Source: Amarobacillus sp046328225
GTDB taxonomy: Bacteria > Chloroflexota > Dehalococcoidia > Tepidiformales > Tepidiformaceae
Assembly: GCA_046328225.1 (NCBI GenBank)
Contig: JAXLWZ010000003.1
Location: 176,074-240,073, forward strand
Direction of reading: 5' to 3'
DNA: 64,000 nt
A model generated the notes under the pieces. It saw nothing but the letters and a program-made list of their open reading frames with translations. It searched no databases and had not been told where the DNA came from. The position numbers were made by a program, and so were the translations under genes. Each line of letters begins with the position of its first letter. Positions within the stretch are counted from its first letter, which is position 1. Below, one piece after another: positions 41,126 to 51,743 of the stretch.

Positions 41126-43276
41126 ATGCGGTTGGTGCAGCGTGTTTGGGGACGAATCGGAGAGTCGTTGCGGTGGAAACTGTCGCTGAGCCTGGTCGGG
41201 GCGGTCAGCGCGGTCGTGCTGGTGGCCGGGACGGTGCTCATCGTGAATCAGCGGGCGGACCAGCTCAACGGCGAGAAGGAAGAAGCGCGAATGCAGGCGC
41301 GCACGGGCGCGGCCGGGGTCGCGGCCATCTTCGAGACGGCGTTGGCGGCCGGCGAGATCACACGCGATGCGCTCTTCGATACCGCCTACGTGGAGATCCC
41401 GGGGACATCGCCGGCGAGCTATCACACGGCGTTCGACGCCTTCACGGACGAGCACATTCGCGCGTTCGAGGACCAGTACGTGGTGGACGACGAGGTTGTG
41501 TTCGCGGTGGCGGTCGACCGGAACGGCTACCTGCCGACGCACAACACGAAGTACGCGGGCGCCGTGGGCGGGGAGCCGAGCCGGAGCAAGCGGATGTTCA
41601 ACGACGCGGCCGGGCTGGCGGCGGCGCGGAACACGACGGAGGAGACGCTCCTTCAGCATTACGTGCGCGACAGCGGCGAGGCTGTGTGGGACGCTTCGGC
41701 GCCGATCATCGTCAACGGCGAACACTGGGGCGCGTTCCGGGTGGCGTTCTCGGTGGAGCGCACGAACGCGGCCGTGATGCAGACGACGCTGGAAATCACC
41801 GGGATGCTGCTGGCGCTCGTGGTGGCGACGGCCGGCGTCGCGATCGTGCTGGCGCATCGCACGGCACGGTCCGCGGCGGAGGTTGGCGGTCGCATTCGCA
41901 GCCTCCAGGAGCACTGCGTGGCGGACCTCCGCGAGGCGATGCACCGGCTGGCGGCGGGCGACCTGACGATGGCGGTGACGCCAGTGACGCCGAAGATCGC
42001 GCGGCATTCGCGGGATGAAATCGGGCAGCTGGCGGCCGCCACGAACGACATCATCGACAAAATGGGCGACACCATCGCGCGGTACAACGAGGCGCGCGTG
42101 AACCTCTCGTTCCTCATCGGCGACGTGAAGGAGAACGCGCTGGCGGTGCTCGATTCGGCCGGCGAGCTGCACGACACGTCGGGCCAGCTGGCCGCGGCGA
42201 GCGACCAGATCGCGGCGGCGATGAGCGACGTGAACACATCGTCGATCCAGCTCGCGGACGTCGCGCACGAATCGGCGAGTGAAATCGAGCGGCTCGCGGC
42301 CGGTTCGACGCAGCTGGCGGCGGATGCCCGCACGAGTGCGGCCTCGGCATCGGGTTCTCGCGGGGAAGCGGCCGGCATCGGTTCGCGTATCGCGACGGTG
42401 GCGCGGGCGTCGCGCGAAGTCTCGGCCTCGGCCCAGGAGAGCCGGGCGGCGGCCATGTCGGGCGCGAAGTCACTGCGCGACGCCATCGAATCGATGGCCA
42501 CGATTGGCGACGCGGTGCAGCGGGCATCGGACACGGTGAACGAGCTGGGCACGTACGGCCAGCAGATTGGCGCCATCGTGCAGGTCATCGACGACATCGC
42601 AGCGCAGACGAACCTGCTCGCGCTCAACGCGGCGATCGAATCGGCGCGTGCGGGCGAACATGGACGCGGCTTCGCGGTGGTCGCCGAGAACGTGCGGCAG
42701 CTCGCGCAGCGGTCGAGCGACAGCACGAAGGAGATCGCGGACCTCATCGCGAAGGTACAACAGGGCACGCGCGACGCGGTGGCGGCGATGTCGTCCGGGG
42801 TGAATGACGTGCAGGCCGGCCGTGCGGTCGCGGCCGAGGCCAGCGACGCGATCGCGTCCATCATCGGTTCGGTGGAGCGGTCGGCCGAGGCGATGGGGCA
42901 GATCGCGACGGATGTCCAGGACCTGGCTTCGGGCGCCGGGCGGATCGTCGAGGCGACCGAGTCGATTGCGGCCCTGGCGGCGTCCTCGGCGGCGAGCGCG
43001 GAAGGCATGGCCGATGGCACCGAGCGCGTGTCGAACGCCATCGCGCGGGTGGCGGAGATGAGCGAGCGGACGTCGGCGGCCACGGAGCAGGTCTCGGCCT
43101 CGACGCAGGAGCTGACGGCGCAATCGGGCGAGCTTTCGAACACGGCGGCGCGCATGCGCGAGCTCGCCGCGGAGCTCGAGGCTTCGGCGGGGAAGTTCCG
43201 CTGGGACCGCCGCCACGAGACGCTGCCGGTCGAGGTCGAACGGCGGAAGAACGGCCACAACGTGCTGAGTGCCTGA
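41126..43276 (+). CDS. Methyl-accepting chemotaxis protein
   Basis: 716 residues. N-terminal helix (LSLSLVGAVSAVVLVAGTVLI), an extracellular sensor (~40-220) of Cache-like character (EVVFAVAVDRNGYLPTHN), a second helix (ITGMLLALVVATAGVAIVL), HAMP, and the long signalling coiled coil with the hairpin tip IDDIAAQTNLLALNAAIESA. Ends in a basic tail without an NWETF-type tether. ATG 41126 chosen for GGAGG 8 bp upstream. No che genes in the window. The 220-bp region before it is GC-rich and otherwise empty. Confidence 0.92.
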   Translation: MRLVQRVWGRIGESLRWKLSLSLVGAVSAVVLVAGTVLIVNQRADQLNGEKEEARMQARTGAAGVAAIFETALAAGEITRDALFDTAYVEIPGTSPASYHTAFDAFTDEHIRAFEDQYVVDDEVVFAVAVDRNGYLPTHNTKYAGAVGGEPSRSKRMFNDAAGLAAARNTTEETLLQHYVRDSGEAVWDASAPIIVNGEHWGAFRVAFSVERTNAAVMQTTLEITGMLLALVVATAGVAIVLAHRTARSAAEVGGRIRSLQEHCVADLREAMHRLAAGDLTMAVTPVTPKIARHSRDEIGQLAAATNDIIDKMGDTIARYNEARVNLSFLIGDVKENALAVLDSAGELHDTSGQLAAASDQIAAAMSDVNTSSIQLADVAHESASEIERLAAGSTQLAADARTSAASASGSRGEAAGIGSRIATVARASREVSASAQESRAAAMSGAKSLRDAIESMATIGDAVQRASDTVNELGTYGQQIGAIVQVIDDIAAQTNLLALNAAIESARAGEHGRGFAVVAENVRQLAQRSSDSTKEIADLIAKVQQGTRDAVAAMSSGVNDVQAGRAVAAEASDAIASIIGSVERSAEAMGQIATDVQDLASGAGRIVEATESIAALAASSAASAEGMADGTERVSNAIARVAEMSERTSAATEQVSASTQELTAQSGELSNTAARMRELAAELEASAGKFRWDRRHETLPVEVERRKNGHNVLSA

Positions 43277-43300
43277 TTCGCACCAGTGCAGCCGCGCGAT

Positions 43301-43327
43301 ACGGGGACGCCGAGATGGCGTCCCCGT
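43301..43327 (+). terminator. Terminator-like hairpin after the chemoreceptor
   Basis: Perfect 11-bp stem ACGGGGACGCC/GGCGTCCCCGT with a 5-base loop, 25 bp after the stop; followed by TGGCGTTTGG. Confidence 0.7.
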
Positions 43328-43521
43328 TGGCGTTTGGCGGACGGAACGGTTCGGCATCGGCCAGAAGGCGGAGAGCCGAGACCGGCAATGCGCGGACCCG
43401 GGTAGCGGCGGCGCCCCGGAGGATGCGATGGCGGCCGCGGGCACGGAAAAGGCGGGCTTACCGGCGTAGCATCGCGGCGGCGGGTCCGGGACGTATGTGT
43501 CTGGGGGAGGGACGGCAAACG

Positions 43522-44148
43522 ATGCGCATGTTGATGTTTGCGACGGCAATGGTTGCAGTCGCACTGGCCGCGGGCGGCTGCGGGGGCAGCGACCAGGAGA
43601 GCACGGGCGCGGCACCGGCAGCGACCGCAACGTCCGCGGCACCGGCGACGGCGGTGAATTCGGCTTCGCCCACGCCGGCGGCGAGCGCGACGGCGGGGAG
43701 TTCGCCCACGGCCGCGGCGACGGCGACGGTGGCGGCTTCGCCGAGTGCGACGGCGGCGGCGAGCCCGACGGCAGTGCCACCCACGCAGGCCGTGCCGCCA
43801 ACCCCGACGCCGGGGAGCCAGCCGCCGGCGCCGACGCCCGTCCCGCCGACAGCGGTGCCACCGACGCCGGTGCCGCCGACGCCGACGCCCGCGGGGGCAC
43901 CTTCCAGTGCGACGGTGCGTGCCACCGCGGCCCAGCGTTGGAGCCCTTCGGCGGTGACCATCGCGGCGGGCGGGACCGTGACGTGGACGTGGGCGACGGG
44001 GGAGCAGCACGACGTCTCAGGCCCGGGATTCGCCTCGAATGTCTCGGAGACGGGGAGCTTTACGCACACGTTCGCGGCGGCGGGGTCGTACGCGTTCATG
44101 TGCGACGTCCACCCGCTGACGATGTCGGGCACGGTGACGGTGCAGTAG
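43522..44148 (+). CDS. Plastocyanin-like cupredoxin lipoprotein
   Basis: 208 residues: lipoprotein signal ending LAAGGC (Cys20), a ~100-residue Ala/Thr/Pro linker, and a C-terminal blue-copper domain (~135-208) with ligands His in EQHDVS and Cys-His-Met in CDVHPLTM. Probably a membrane-tethered electron carrier or copper binder. GGAGG lies 10 bp before the ATG. Convergent, 4 bp from queA's end. Confidence 0.85.
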   Translation: MRMLMFATAMVAVALAAGGCGGSDQESTGAAPAATATSAAPATAVNSASPTPAASATAGSSPTAAATATVAASPSATAAASPTAVPPTQAVPPTPTPGSQPPAPTPVPPTAVPPTPVPPTPTPAGAPSSATVRATAAQRWSPSAVTIAAGGTVTWTWATGEQHDVSGPGFASNVSETGSFTHTFAAAGSYAFMCDVHPLTMSGTVTVQ

Positions 44149-44152
44149 GCGG

Positions 44153-45169
44153 CTATTCGAGGAACATGGCGTCGCCGAAGGAGTAGAAGCGGTAGCCGGT
44201 GGCTACCGCTTCTTCGTAGGCGCGGAGGACGAAGGGCGTGCCGGCGAAGGCGCACACGAGCATGAGCAGGGTCGATTGGGGCAGGTGGAAGTTCGTGATG
44301 AGCGCGTCGACGACGGCGAAGGAGTCGCCGGGGAGGATTTTGAGGCGCGTCCAGCCTTCGTAGGGCTCGACGCGGCCGCGTTCGCGGGCGACGTGCTCGA
44401 GCGTGCGGACGACGGTGGTGCCGACGGCGACGACGCGGCGGCCCTCGGCTTTCGCGCGCTGGATGGCGTCCGAGGTGGTGGCGGGCACGGTGACGTGCTC
44501 TTCGTGGAGGTCGTGGTCGCGGGGGTCTTCGACGGTCACGGGGCGGAAGGTGCCCGGGCCCACTTCGAGGGTCACCGTGGCGCGTTCGATGCCGCGTTCG
44601 GCCAGCCGGTCGAGGAGTGCGGGCGTGAAATGGAGGCCCGCGGTGGGCGCGGCGGCGCTGCGGGCTTCGCGGCTGTAGACGGTCTGGTACCGTTCGGGGT
44701 CGCCTTCGTAGCCGCGGATGTAGGGCGGGAGTGGCACCTGGCCGACGGTCGCGGGGTCGAAGGGGTGGGCGAATTCGAGCTCGACGGTGGATTCGTCGCG
44801 GGCGATGGCCATCGCCTGGAGCGGGCCGTGGCTGGTTTCGAAGACGAAGATGCGGCCGTGCACGGCGGCGCGCGCGGGGCGGAAGAGCACCTGCCAGCGC
44901 AGGTCGGTGATGGGGCGCACGAGGAGAGCCTCGACGGCGCCGCCGGTATCGGGGCGGGTGCCGTTGAGGCGGGCGGCCATCACGCGCGTGTCGTTCAGGA
45001 CGAGGAGGTCGCCGGGGCGGAGCAGGTCCGGCAGGTCGCGGAAGACGCGGTGGCCGATGGTTTCGCCGCCGCGGCGGAGGTGCATCAGGCGGGCGCTGTC
45101 GCGCGGTTCGGCCGGATGCTGGGCGATGGCTTCGGGGGGGAGTGCGAAGGTGAAGTCGGAGGTGCGCAT
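44153..45169 (-). CDS. queA: S-adenosylmethionine:tRNA ribosyltransferase-isomerase
   Basis: 338 residues, typical length. Makes epoxyqueuosine in the wobble position of tRNAs reading NAU/NAC. Family motifs: DLLVLNDTRVMAARL, APTAGLHFTPALLDRL, TLEVGPGTFRPV, INFHLPQSTL (here TNFHLPQST) and YRFYSFGDAMFLE near the C-terminus. No tgt or queG in the window. Confidence 0.95.
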   Translation of the reverse strand: MRTSDFTFALPPEAIAQHPAEPRDSARLMHLRRGGETIGHRVFRDLPDLLRPGDLLVLNDTRVMAARLNGTRPDTGGAVEALLVRPITDLRWQVLFRPARAAVHGRIFVFETSHGPLQAMAIARDESTVELEFAHPFDPATVGQVPLPPYIRGYEGDPERYQTVYSREARSAAAPTAGLHFTPALLDRLAERGIERATVTLEVGPGTFRPVTVEDPRDHDLHEEHVTVPATTSDAIQRAKAEGRRVVAVGTTVVRTLEHVARERGRVEPYEGWTRLKILPGDSFAVVDALITNFHLPQSTLLMLVCAFAGTPFVLRAYEEAVATGYRFYSFGDAMFLE

Positions 45170-45577
45170 GTGCCGTTCACCAGCATTGCGTCTTCATGGG
45201 GCCGGGTCTACGGTGATCGTTGGCCGGAGGTGTCCCCATGACCGAAGAGAACGCATCGTGGTGGCCGCGGCCCGCGAGTGAGGAAGGGGCGGTTTCGGCC
45301 AGCCAGGTGCTCGTGGAACGGAGCGCGGTCCGCTCCGTGGATGCCGACCAGGCGCGGCTGGAGCGCGCGGCGGTGCAGCGGCTGCGGGCCGGCCACGCGA
45401 CCATCGAGCGGAGCGCGGTGGCCATGCTGGAGATGGAGCGCGGGACGCTCGTGCAGAGTTCGGCGGGCGTGGTGATCGCGCGTTCGGTGGCGGCGGACGA
45501 GACGCACGTGGGCGTGCTGGTGGCGCCGGTGGTGCGCGGCGAAGTACACACCTGGCTGGATATGCGCTCGGCGGTGG

Positions 45578-46719
<1,142 letters not shown>

Positions 46720-46723
<4 letters not shown>

Positions 46724-47667
46724 GCGAGGCCAGCCGTGAGGGGAAGCTGGCCGCGTTCGCCGTTGAGGAAGGCGTCGCCGGGGAGGCGTTTCGCGCCGGT
46801 GCGCTGGACTTCGTCGAGCACGAGCAGGCCGTCCGGGAAGGCGATGGCGGGGCGGCGCCCGGCGACGGTGAAGGCGCCGGTTTCGAGTTCGCCCGGCAAC
46901 GGCTCGACGTGGGCGCGCCAGATGCCCAGGCGCTGGTCGCGATAGCCGACGAAGGCGCCGGGCCAGGGGTCGCAGGCGCGAATGGCGCGTTCGGCGGCGG
47001 CGGCGGTCATTTCGTCGCGGAGCTGGCCATCTTCCTTGCGGATGAGGCCGCAGAAGGTGACCTGCGCGGGGTCCTGCGGCTCGGCGGCAATGGCGCCTTC
47101 GAACCAGGCAGGAAGGACGCGCACAAGCTCCGCGGCCCCGAGTTCGGCGAGCCTGGCTTCGAGGGAGCCGGTCGTGTCGTCCGCGGCGACGGGGATGGCG
47201 GCGCTGGCGATGACGGGCCCGGCGTCCATTTCGCGGACCATCTCCATGATGCTGACGCCGGCCTCGGTATCGCCGGCGCGGATGGCGGCGGCGATGGGTG
47301 AGGCGCCGCGCCAGCGGGGAAGGAGGGAGGCGTGCACGTTCACGCAGCCGCGCGAGGGAATCTGGAGCACGGGCGTGGAGAGGATCTTGCCGAAGGCGGC
47401 GACGACGAAGAGGTGCGGTTCGCAGGCGCGCAGATGGGTGCGAACGGCCTCGTCTTTGAGGGTCTCGGGCTGGAGCACGGGCAGGTCGAGTTCGAGGGCC
47501 GCGACCTTGACCTCGGGCGGGGTGAGTTTGCCGCCGCGGCCGGCGGGCCGGTCGGGCTGGGTGACGACGGCGGTGATTTCGTATCCGGCCGAGGCGAGGG
47601 CGCGCAGGGAGGGGACGGCGAAGGCCGGGGAGCCCATGAACACGACGCGGGTGGCGGCGGGGTTCAT
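46720..47667 (-). CDS. fmt: Methionyl-tRNA formyltransferase
   Basis: 315 residues. Formylates initiator Met-tRNA. MGSPAFAVPSLRAL opening, formyltransferase motif HASLLPRWRGASPI with catalytic Asn/His/Asp, and a C-terminal OB-like domain (WPGAFVGYRDQRLGIW). Overlaps the SAM hydrolase stop and the rlmN start by 4 bp each, so all three are translated in a coupled series. Confidence 0.95.
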
Positions 47668-48470
47668 CGCGCGCGCACCACCACGGGGTCGCGACGGGTG
47701 ACGCCGAGCGTGGCGGCGGCGTTGCCCTGGTTCACGGCGATGGCGATGTAGCCGCTGCTATCGACGTGGCAGAAAGGCTCGCCGGGTGGTGCATCGGCGA
47801 AGGTGCGCACCTGGCGGGCGATGGCGCGGCCGCCGATTTGGAGTTCGAACGCGGGGAACAGCTGCGCCGCGCGGATCGTGGTGATGAGGTTGCCGAAGCG
47901 GTCGATGTGGACGACTTCGCCGCGCAATTCGCCCAGGGCGGGGAGCTGGCCGCAGCAGGGCGGCAGGAGCACGGGCGTGGCGGCCGGCGGGCCCACGAGG
48001 CGATGGTCGAGCCCGGTGGCGATGTGCGCGGCCACGGGGCCGAAGATGTCGCGGGCGTGGAAGGTGGCGCTGACGGTGGCACGGTGGAAACGGGGGTCGG
48101 TCAGTTCGCGCACGTCGGGGGATGCGCCGCCGCGGCCGTCGCGGAGATCGGGCGGGAAGGCGCAGGAGAGGAGGCCGTTATCGGGGCCGATGAAGGCGCG
48201 CCCTTCGCACAGCACGAGGAGCCCGCGCCGGGCAGTGCCCACGCCGGGGTCGACGACGGCGACGACGACGGCGGCCGGCGGGAGCGCGGACATGGAGGTT
48301 TCGAGGAGCCAGGCGCCCTCATCGATGGCGAACGGTTCGACGTCGTGGGTGAGGTCGATGATGGGGGAATGGGGGGCGATGCCAGCGATGACGCCCTTGA
48401 CCTGGCCGGCATAGGCATCGCGCGTGCCGAAGTCGGTGAGGAGGAAGATGGGCCGGGTCAGGTCCGCCAT
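47664..48470 (-). CDS. SAM hydroxide adenosyltransferase (DUF62)
   Basis: 268 residues. Hydrolyses S-adenosylmethionine to adenosine and methionine (family of chlorinases/fluorinases). Signature LLTDFGTRDAYAGQVKGVI at the N-terminus, VVDPGVGTAR, GPDNGLLS and HARDIFGPVAAHIATG, then a C-terminal domain with HIDRFGNLITTI. ATG 48470 lies inside the last codons of the upstream SBP gene (13-bp overlap). Confidence 0.9.
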   Translation of the reverse strand: MADLTRPIFLLTDFGTRDAYAGQVKGVIAGIAPHSPIIDLTHDVEPFAIDEGAWLLETSMSALPPAAVVVAVVDPGVGTARRGLLVLCEGRAFIGPDNGLLSCAFPPDLRDGRGGASPDVRELTDPRFHRATVSATFHARDIFGPVAAHIATGLDHRLVGPPAATPVLLPPCCGQLPALGELRGEVVHIDRFGNLITTIRAAQLFPAFELQIGGRAIARQVRTFADAPPGEPFCHVDSSGYIAIAVNQGNAAATLGVTRRDPVVVRAR

Positions 48471-50110
48471 TTGTGCACGTCCAGGAAGCGTTGGGAAGGC
48501 GTGAAGAGCACGCCGGGGGTGAAGCCTTTGAGCGCTGTGGTGTGCACATAAACATAGCGCGGGTAGGCAAGCACGACACTGGGTGCGAGGTCGTCCCACT
48601 TCTCCTGGAACTGGCGGTACTGCTCGCGGCGAACCTCGGGGTCGTGGCTGGTGCGGGCCTTGGCGATGAGCTCGTCCATGACGACGTCGCCGAAATTGGC
48701 GAGATTGAGGCCGGCGCTGCCGAGCTGGGAGCTGTGCCAGCCGAAGTAGGGGTCGGGGTCGATACCCTGGTCCCAGCCGGCGACGGCGGCATCGTACTTG
48801 CGCTCCTGGAGGAAGTCCTTGCGGAGCACGGAAAAGGTGGTGCTCTGGACGTTCACGCGGATGCCGAGGGGCTGCAGCTGGTTCGCGACATCGACGGCGG
48901 CGGCGACGCGCGTGGGGTCGTTATCGGTGCGAATGGTGAAGCGGAATTCGTTGCCTTCGCGGGTGAGAATGCCGGTGGTGGCGCTCTGCTTCCAGCCCGC
49001 TTCGTCGAGCAGGCGGCGGGCCTCCTCGAGGCGGGCTTCGCGCTGGTCGAAGTCGTCGCTGTGGGCCCAGGTGCCGGGGGCGATGGCGGAGGAGGAGGGG
49101 GTGGCGGCGCCGTAGAAGACGCGGCTGACGAGGGCTTCGCGGTCGATGGCGAGGTTGATGGCGCGGCGGACGCGGGGGTCGGCGAAGTAGGCGGCCTGGT
49201 CGTTGTTGAGGTAGAGGACGATCTCGGCGGCGCGCTGGAGCTGTTCGACGCGCATGCCCTTCGCGCGGGTGAGCTCAGTGAGCTGGGCTTCGCTGGCGGA
49301 TTCGCGGAGGAGGAAGCCATCGATTTCGCCGGCGGTGATGGCGCGAATGGCGGCGGGGGAATCGGGATAGAAGCGGATGCGGATGCGCGGCAGCTCGGGG
49401 CGCCCGAGGTGGTAGGCGGCGTAGGCGGTGAGCTCGGCGCCGGCGGCATCGAGCGATTCGACCTGGTAGGGGCCGCTGCCGATGGGTTTGGCGTTGAATG
49501 GCGCTTCGTAGAGCTGCTGGGCATTGAGGCCGCCGAGCAGGTGCTCGGGGAGGATGCCGAGGGTGGCGTTGCGCGCGAGGAAGGGGGCGGAGGCCTGGCG
49601 CAGCCGGAAGATGACGGTGGTGGAATCGGGGGTTTCGACTTCGATGCCGGACCAACTCTCGGCGAGGACGGGGTCGCCCTTGAAGGCGGGGTCGGCCATG
49701 CGGGAGATGGTGAAGCTGACATCGCGGGAGGTGACGGCCGTGCCGTCGTGCCACTCCAGGTCCTTGCGGAGGCGGAACGTGTAGGTGCGGCCATCCTGGG
49801 AGATTTCGGGGAGGGAGGCGGCGAGGTCGGGTTCGATGGTGCCATCGGCACCGGCGCGCACGAGGCCGGCGAAGACGAGCGCGGAGAGGTCCTGGTCGAC
49901 GTCGTTGGCGGAGGCGAAGAGGGGGTTGATGCGCTGCCAGGTGCCGGCGATGCCCTCGGTGTAGCTCGCGGGCTGGACGAGAACGCCGGCGTCTTCATCG
50001 CGGAGGCGGAGGAAGAGGGCGCCGGCGGCGGCAAGCATCGCGATCCCGAGGATGGCGCCGCCGATGAAGAGCGGCCGGCGGGATGGCGAGGGAGGGGGAA
50101 GTCTGCGCAA
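48458..50110 (-). CDS. ABC transporter substrate-binding protein, family 5 (peptide/oligo)
   Basis: 550 residues. A single N-terminal helix (LFIGGAILGIAMLAAAGALFL) anchors or exports it; no lipobox Cys. SBP_bac_5 features: INPLFASANDVDQDLSALVF, EPDLAASLPEISQDGRTYTF, RLRKDLEWHDGTAVTSRDV, RRAINLAIDREALV. Binds peptides or similar ligands outside the cell. No permease or ATPase genes are adjacent; it lies in a housekeeping run instead. Confidence 0.9.
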   Translation of the reverse strand: MRRLPPPSPSRRPLFIGGAILGIAMLAAAGALFLRLRDEDAGVLVQPASYTEGIAGTWQRINPLFASANDVDQDLSALVFAGLVRAGADGTIEPDLAASLPEISQDGRTYTFRLRKDLEWHDGTAVTSRDVSFTISRMADPAFKGDPVLAESWSGIEVETPDSTTVIFRLRQASAPFLARNATLGILPEHLLGGLNAQQLYEAPFNAKPIGSGPYQVESLDAAGAELTAYAAYHLGRPELPRIRIRFYPDSPAAIRAITAGEIDGFLLRESASEAQLTELTRAKGMRVEQLQRAAEIVLYLNNDQAAYFADPRVRRAINLAIDREALVSRVFYGAATPSSSAIAPGTWAHSDDFDQREARLEEARRLLDEAGWKQSATTGILTREGNEFRFTIRTDNDPTRVAAAVDVANQLQPLGIRVNVQSTTFSVLRKDFLQERKYDAAVAGWDQGIDPDPYFGWHSSQLGSAGLNLANFGDVVMDELIAKARTSHDPEVRREQYRQFQEKWDDLAPSVVLAYPRYVYVHTTALKGFTPGVLFTPSQRFLDVHKWRT

Positions 50111-50125
50111 GGGCGAAGCCGGTGC

Positions 50126-50347
50126 CTATGACTGGCTGGTGACGCTCAGGAACGACACAAAGATGAAGACCACGACGAGGATGATGGTCGCCTGGAAGAG
50201 GGTGCGTTCGAGGCCGCGCTTGGTGCGGAAGACGGAGCCGCCGGACATGCCGCCGAGGGCGGCGCCGAAGCCGGAGCCTTTCACCTGCAGGAGGACGACG
50301 ACGATCAGGATCGTGGAGATGACGATCTGGAGGAGGTTCATGAGCAT
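50126..50347 (-). CDS. secG: Protein-export membrane protein SecG
   Basis: 73 residues, two helices (LLQIVISTILIVVVLLQV and ATIILVVVFIFVSFLSV) joined by the Gly-rich cytoplasmic loop GSGFGAALGGMSGGSVF, the SecG pattern; an auxiliary subunit of the SecYEG channel. Start at 50347 (ATG CTC ATG) or at the second ATG 50341. Confidence 0.9.
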   Translation of the reverse strand: MLMNLLQIVISTILIVVVLLQVKGSGFGAALGGMSGGSVFRTKRGLERTLFQATIILVVVFIFVSFLSVTSQS

Positions 50348-50353
50348 CGGTGC

Positions 50354-51694
50354 TTACCGCGTGACGAGGACTGGCTCTTCGGGCGTGCTGGACACGGCGA
50401 AGGGAGCGAAGGTGTCACGGCCATCGTACACGCGCATGATCGTAGCGGCGAGCTTGATGGGATCGTGGCGGTAGCGGTTTTCGAGGGCGATGACGTCGGC
50501 CTCGACGAGGCGGACGCCGCGCATGCATTCGGCCACTTCGCCGACGCCGACGGGGTTGGAATGCCAGGCCTCGGGGAGGTCGCTGGCGATGTTGTTGTTG
50601 GCGATGACGGCATCGATGAGGCCTTTGCCGGCGTGGCGCTCGACGGCCTCGAGGTGGTCGGCGACGGTGAAGCCGTCGGTTTCGCCCTGCTGCGTAGCGA
50701 CGTTGCAGACGAAGACGCGGTTGGCGGAGCTGGCGGCGAGGGCCTTGCGGATGCCATCGACGAGGAGGTTGGGGAGGACGCTGGTGTAGAGGCTGCCGGG
50801 GCCGATGACGATGAGGTCGGCATCGAGGATGGCGCGGACGGCGTCGGGGTGGGCCTCGGCGGAGGAGGGATTGAGGTAGAGCTCGCGGATGCCGGTGCCG
50901 CGCTCGGTGATGTTGTGTTCGCCGTGGACGAGCTGGTCGTCGAGGGTGGTGGCGCTGAGGGTGACGTCTTCGAGGGTCGAGGGGAGGATAGTGCCGCGGG
51001 TGTTGAGGATCTGGCTGGTCTCGTGGATCGCGGTCTCGAAGTTCCCGGTGATCTCGGCCATGGCAACGATGAAGAGGTTGCCGAACGAGTGGCCTTCGAG
51101 GCCGGTGCCTTCGGTGAAGCGGTATTGGAAGAGGCGGGACATGAGGGGTTCGGCCTCGGCGAGGGCGGCGATGCACTGGCGCAGGTCGCCGGGGGCGACG
51201 ACGCCGAACTCCTGCCGGAGGCGGCCGGTGCTGCCGCCGTCATCGGCGACGGTGACGATGGCGGTGAGGTTGCTGGTGTGGCCCTTGAGGCCGCGCAGGA
51301 GCATGGAGAGGCCGGTGCCGCCGCCGATGGCGACGACCTTGGGGCCGCGCGCGAGGATGCGCTTCTTGTAGATTTCGTCGGCCATGGAGGAATCGCGGTC
51401 GGGGCGGACGAAGGCAAAGAGGAGGGACTGGTTCAGCTTCCAGACGGCGACGCCGACGGTGCTGAGGGAGAGCGCCATGAAGAGGACGCCGCGTCCCCAG
51501 CGGGGGATGAACTGGAGGGTGAGGTAGTAGAAGGCGCCGGGGAAGGTGTAGGAGAGGTAGGCCTCGCGCAGGACATAGGAGATGCCCAGCCCCATGAGGC
51601 AGATGCCGACGAGCAGAAGGACGAGCCAGCGCTTGATGTGCATGCCCGGGTAGAGCCACTTCAAGGCGCTGCGACCGCTGAAACGCATGGTCAT
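50354..51694 (-). CDS. Gluconeogenesis factor YvcK-like protein (CofD fold)
   Basis: 446 residues. Two N-terminal membrane helices (WLVLLLVGICLMGLGISYVL, LFMALSLSTVGVAVWKL) precede the YvcK domain: VVAIGGGTGLSMLLRGLK, VTVADDGGSTGRLR, EGHSFGNLFI, GPGSLYTSVLPNLLV, VCNVATQQGETDGF. YvcK binds UDP-GlcNAc and affects cell-wall and carbon metabolism; membrane-fused forms are known outside Firmicutes. ATG 51694 is set by TATACT 8 bp upstream. Confidence 0.92.
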   Translation of the reverse strand: MTMRFSGRSALKWLYPGMHIKRWLVLLLVGICLMGLGISYVLREAYLSYTFPGAFYYLTLQFIPRWGRGVLFMALSLSTVGVAVWKLNQSLLFAFVRPDRDSSMADEIYKKRILARGPKVVAIGGGTGLSMLLRGLKGHTSNLTAIVTVADDGGSTGRLRQEFGVVAPGDLRQCIAALAEAEPLMSRLFQYRFTEGTGLEGHSFGNLFIVAMAEITGNFETAIHETSQILNTRGTILPSTLEDVTLSATTLDDQLVHGEHNITERGTGIRELYLNPSSAEAHPDAVRAILDADLIVIGPGSLYTSVLPNLLVDGIRKALAASSANRVFVCNVATQQGETDGFTVADHLEAVERHAGKGLIDAVIANNNIASDLPEAWHSNPVGVGEVAECMRGVRLVEADVIALENRYRHDPIKLAATIMRVYDGRDTFAPFAVSSTPEEPVLVTR

Positions 51695-51702
51695 GCGGCG
51701 CG

Positions 51703-51708
51703 AGTATA
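51703..51708 (-). promoter_or_regulatory. Extended -10 of a probable leaderless promoter for yvcK operon
   Basis: TGGTATACT on the minus strand (TGN extended -10) with TATACT ending 8 bp before ATG 51694. It would drive yvcK-secG and possibly the genes after them. Confidence 0.55.
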
Positions 51709-51743
51709 CCATTTGGGTACCCTCGGGGCAGGGAGGAAAACCC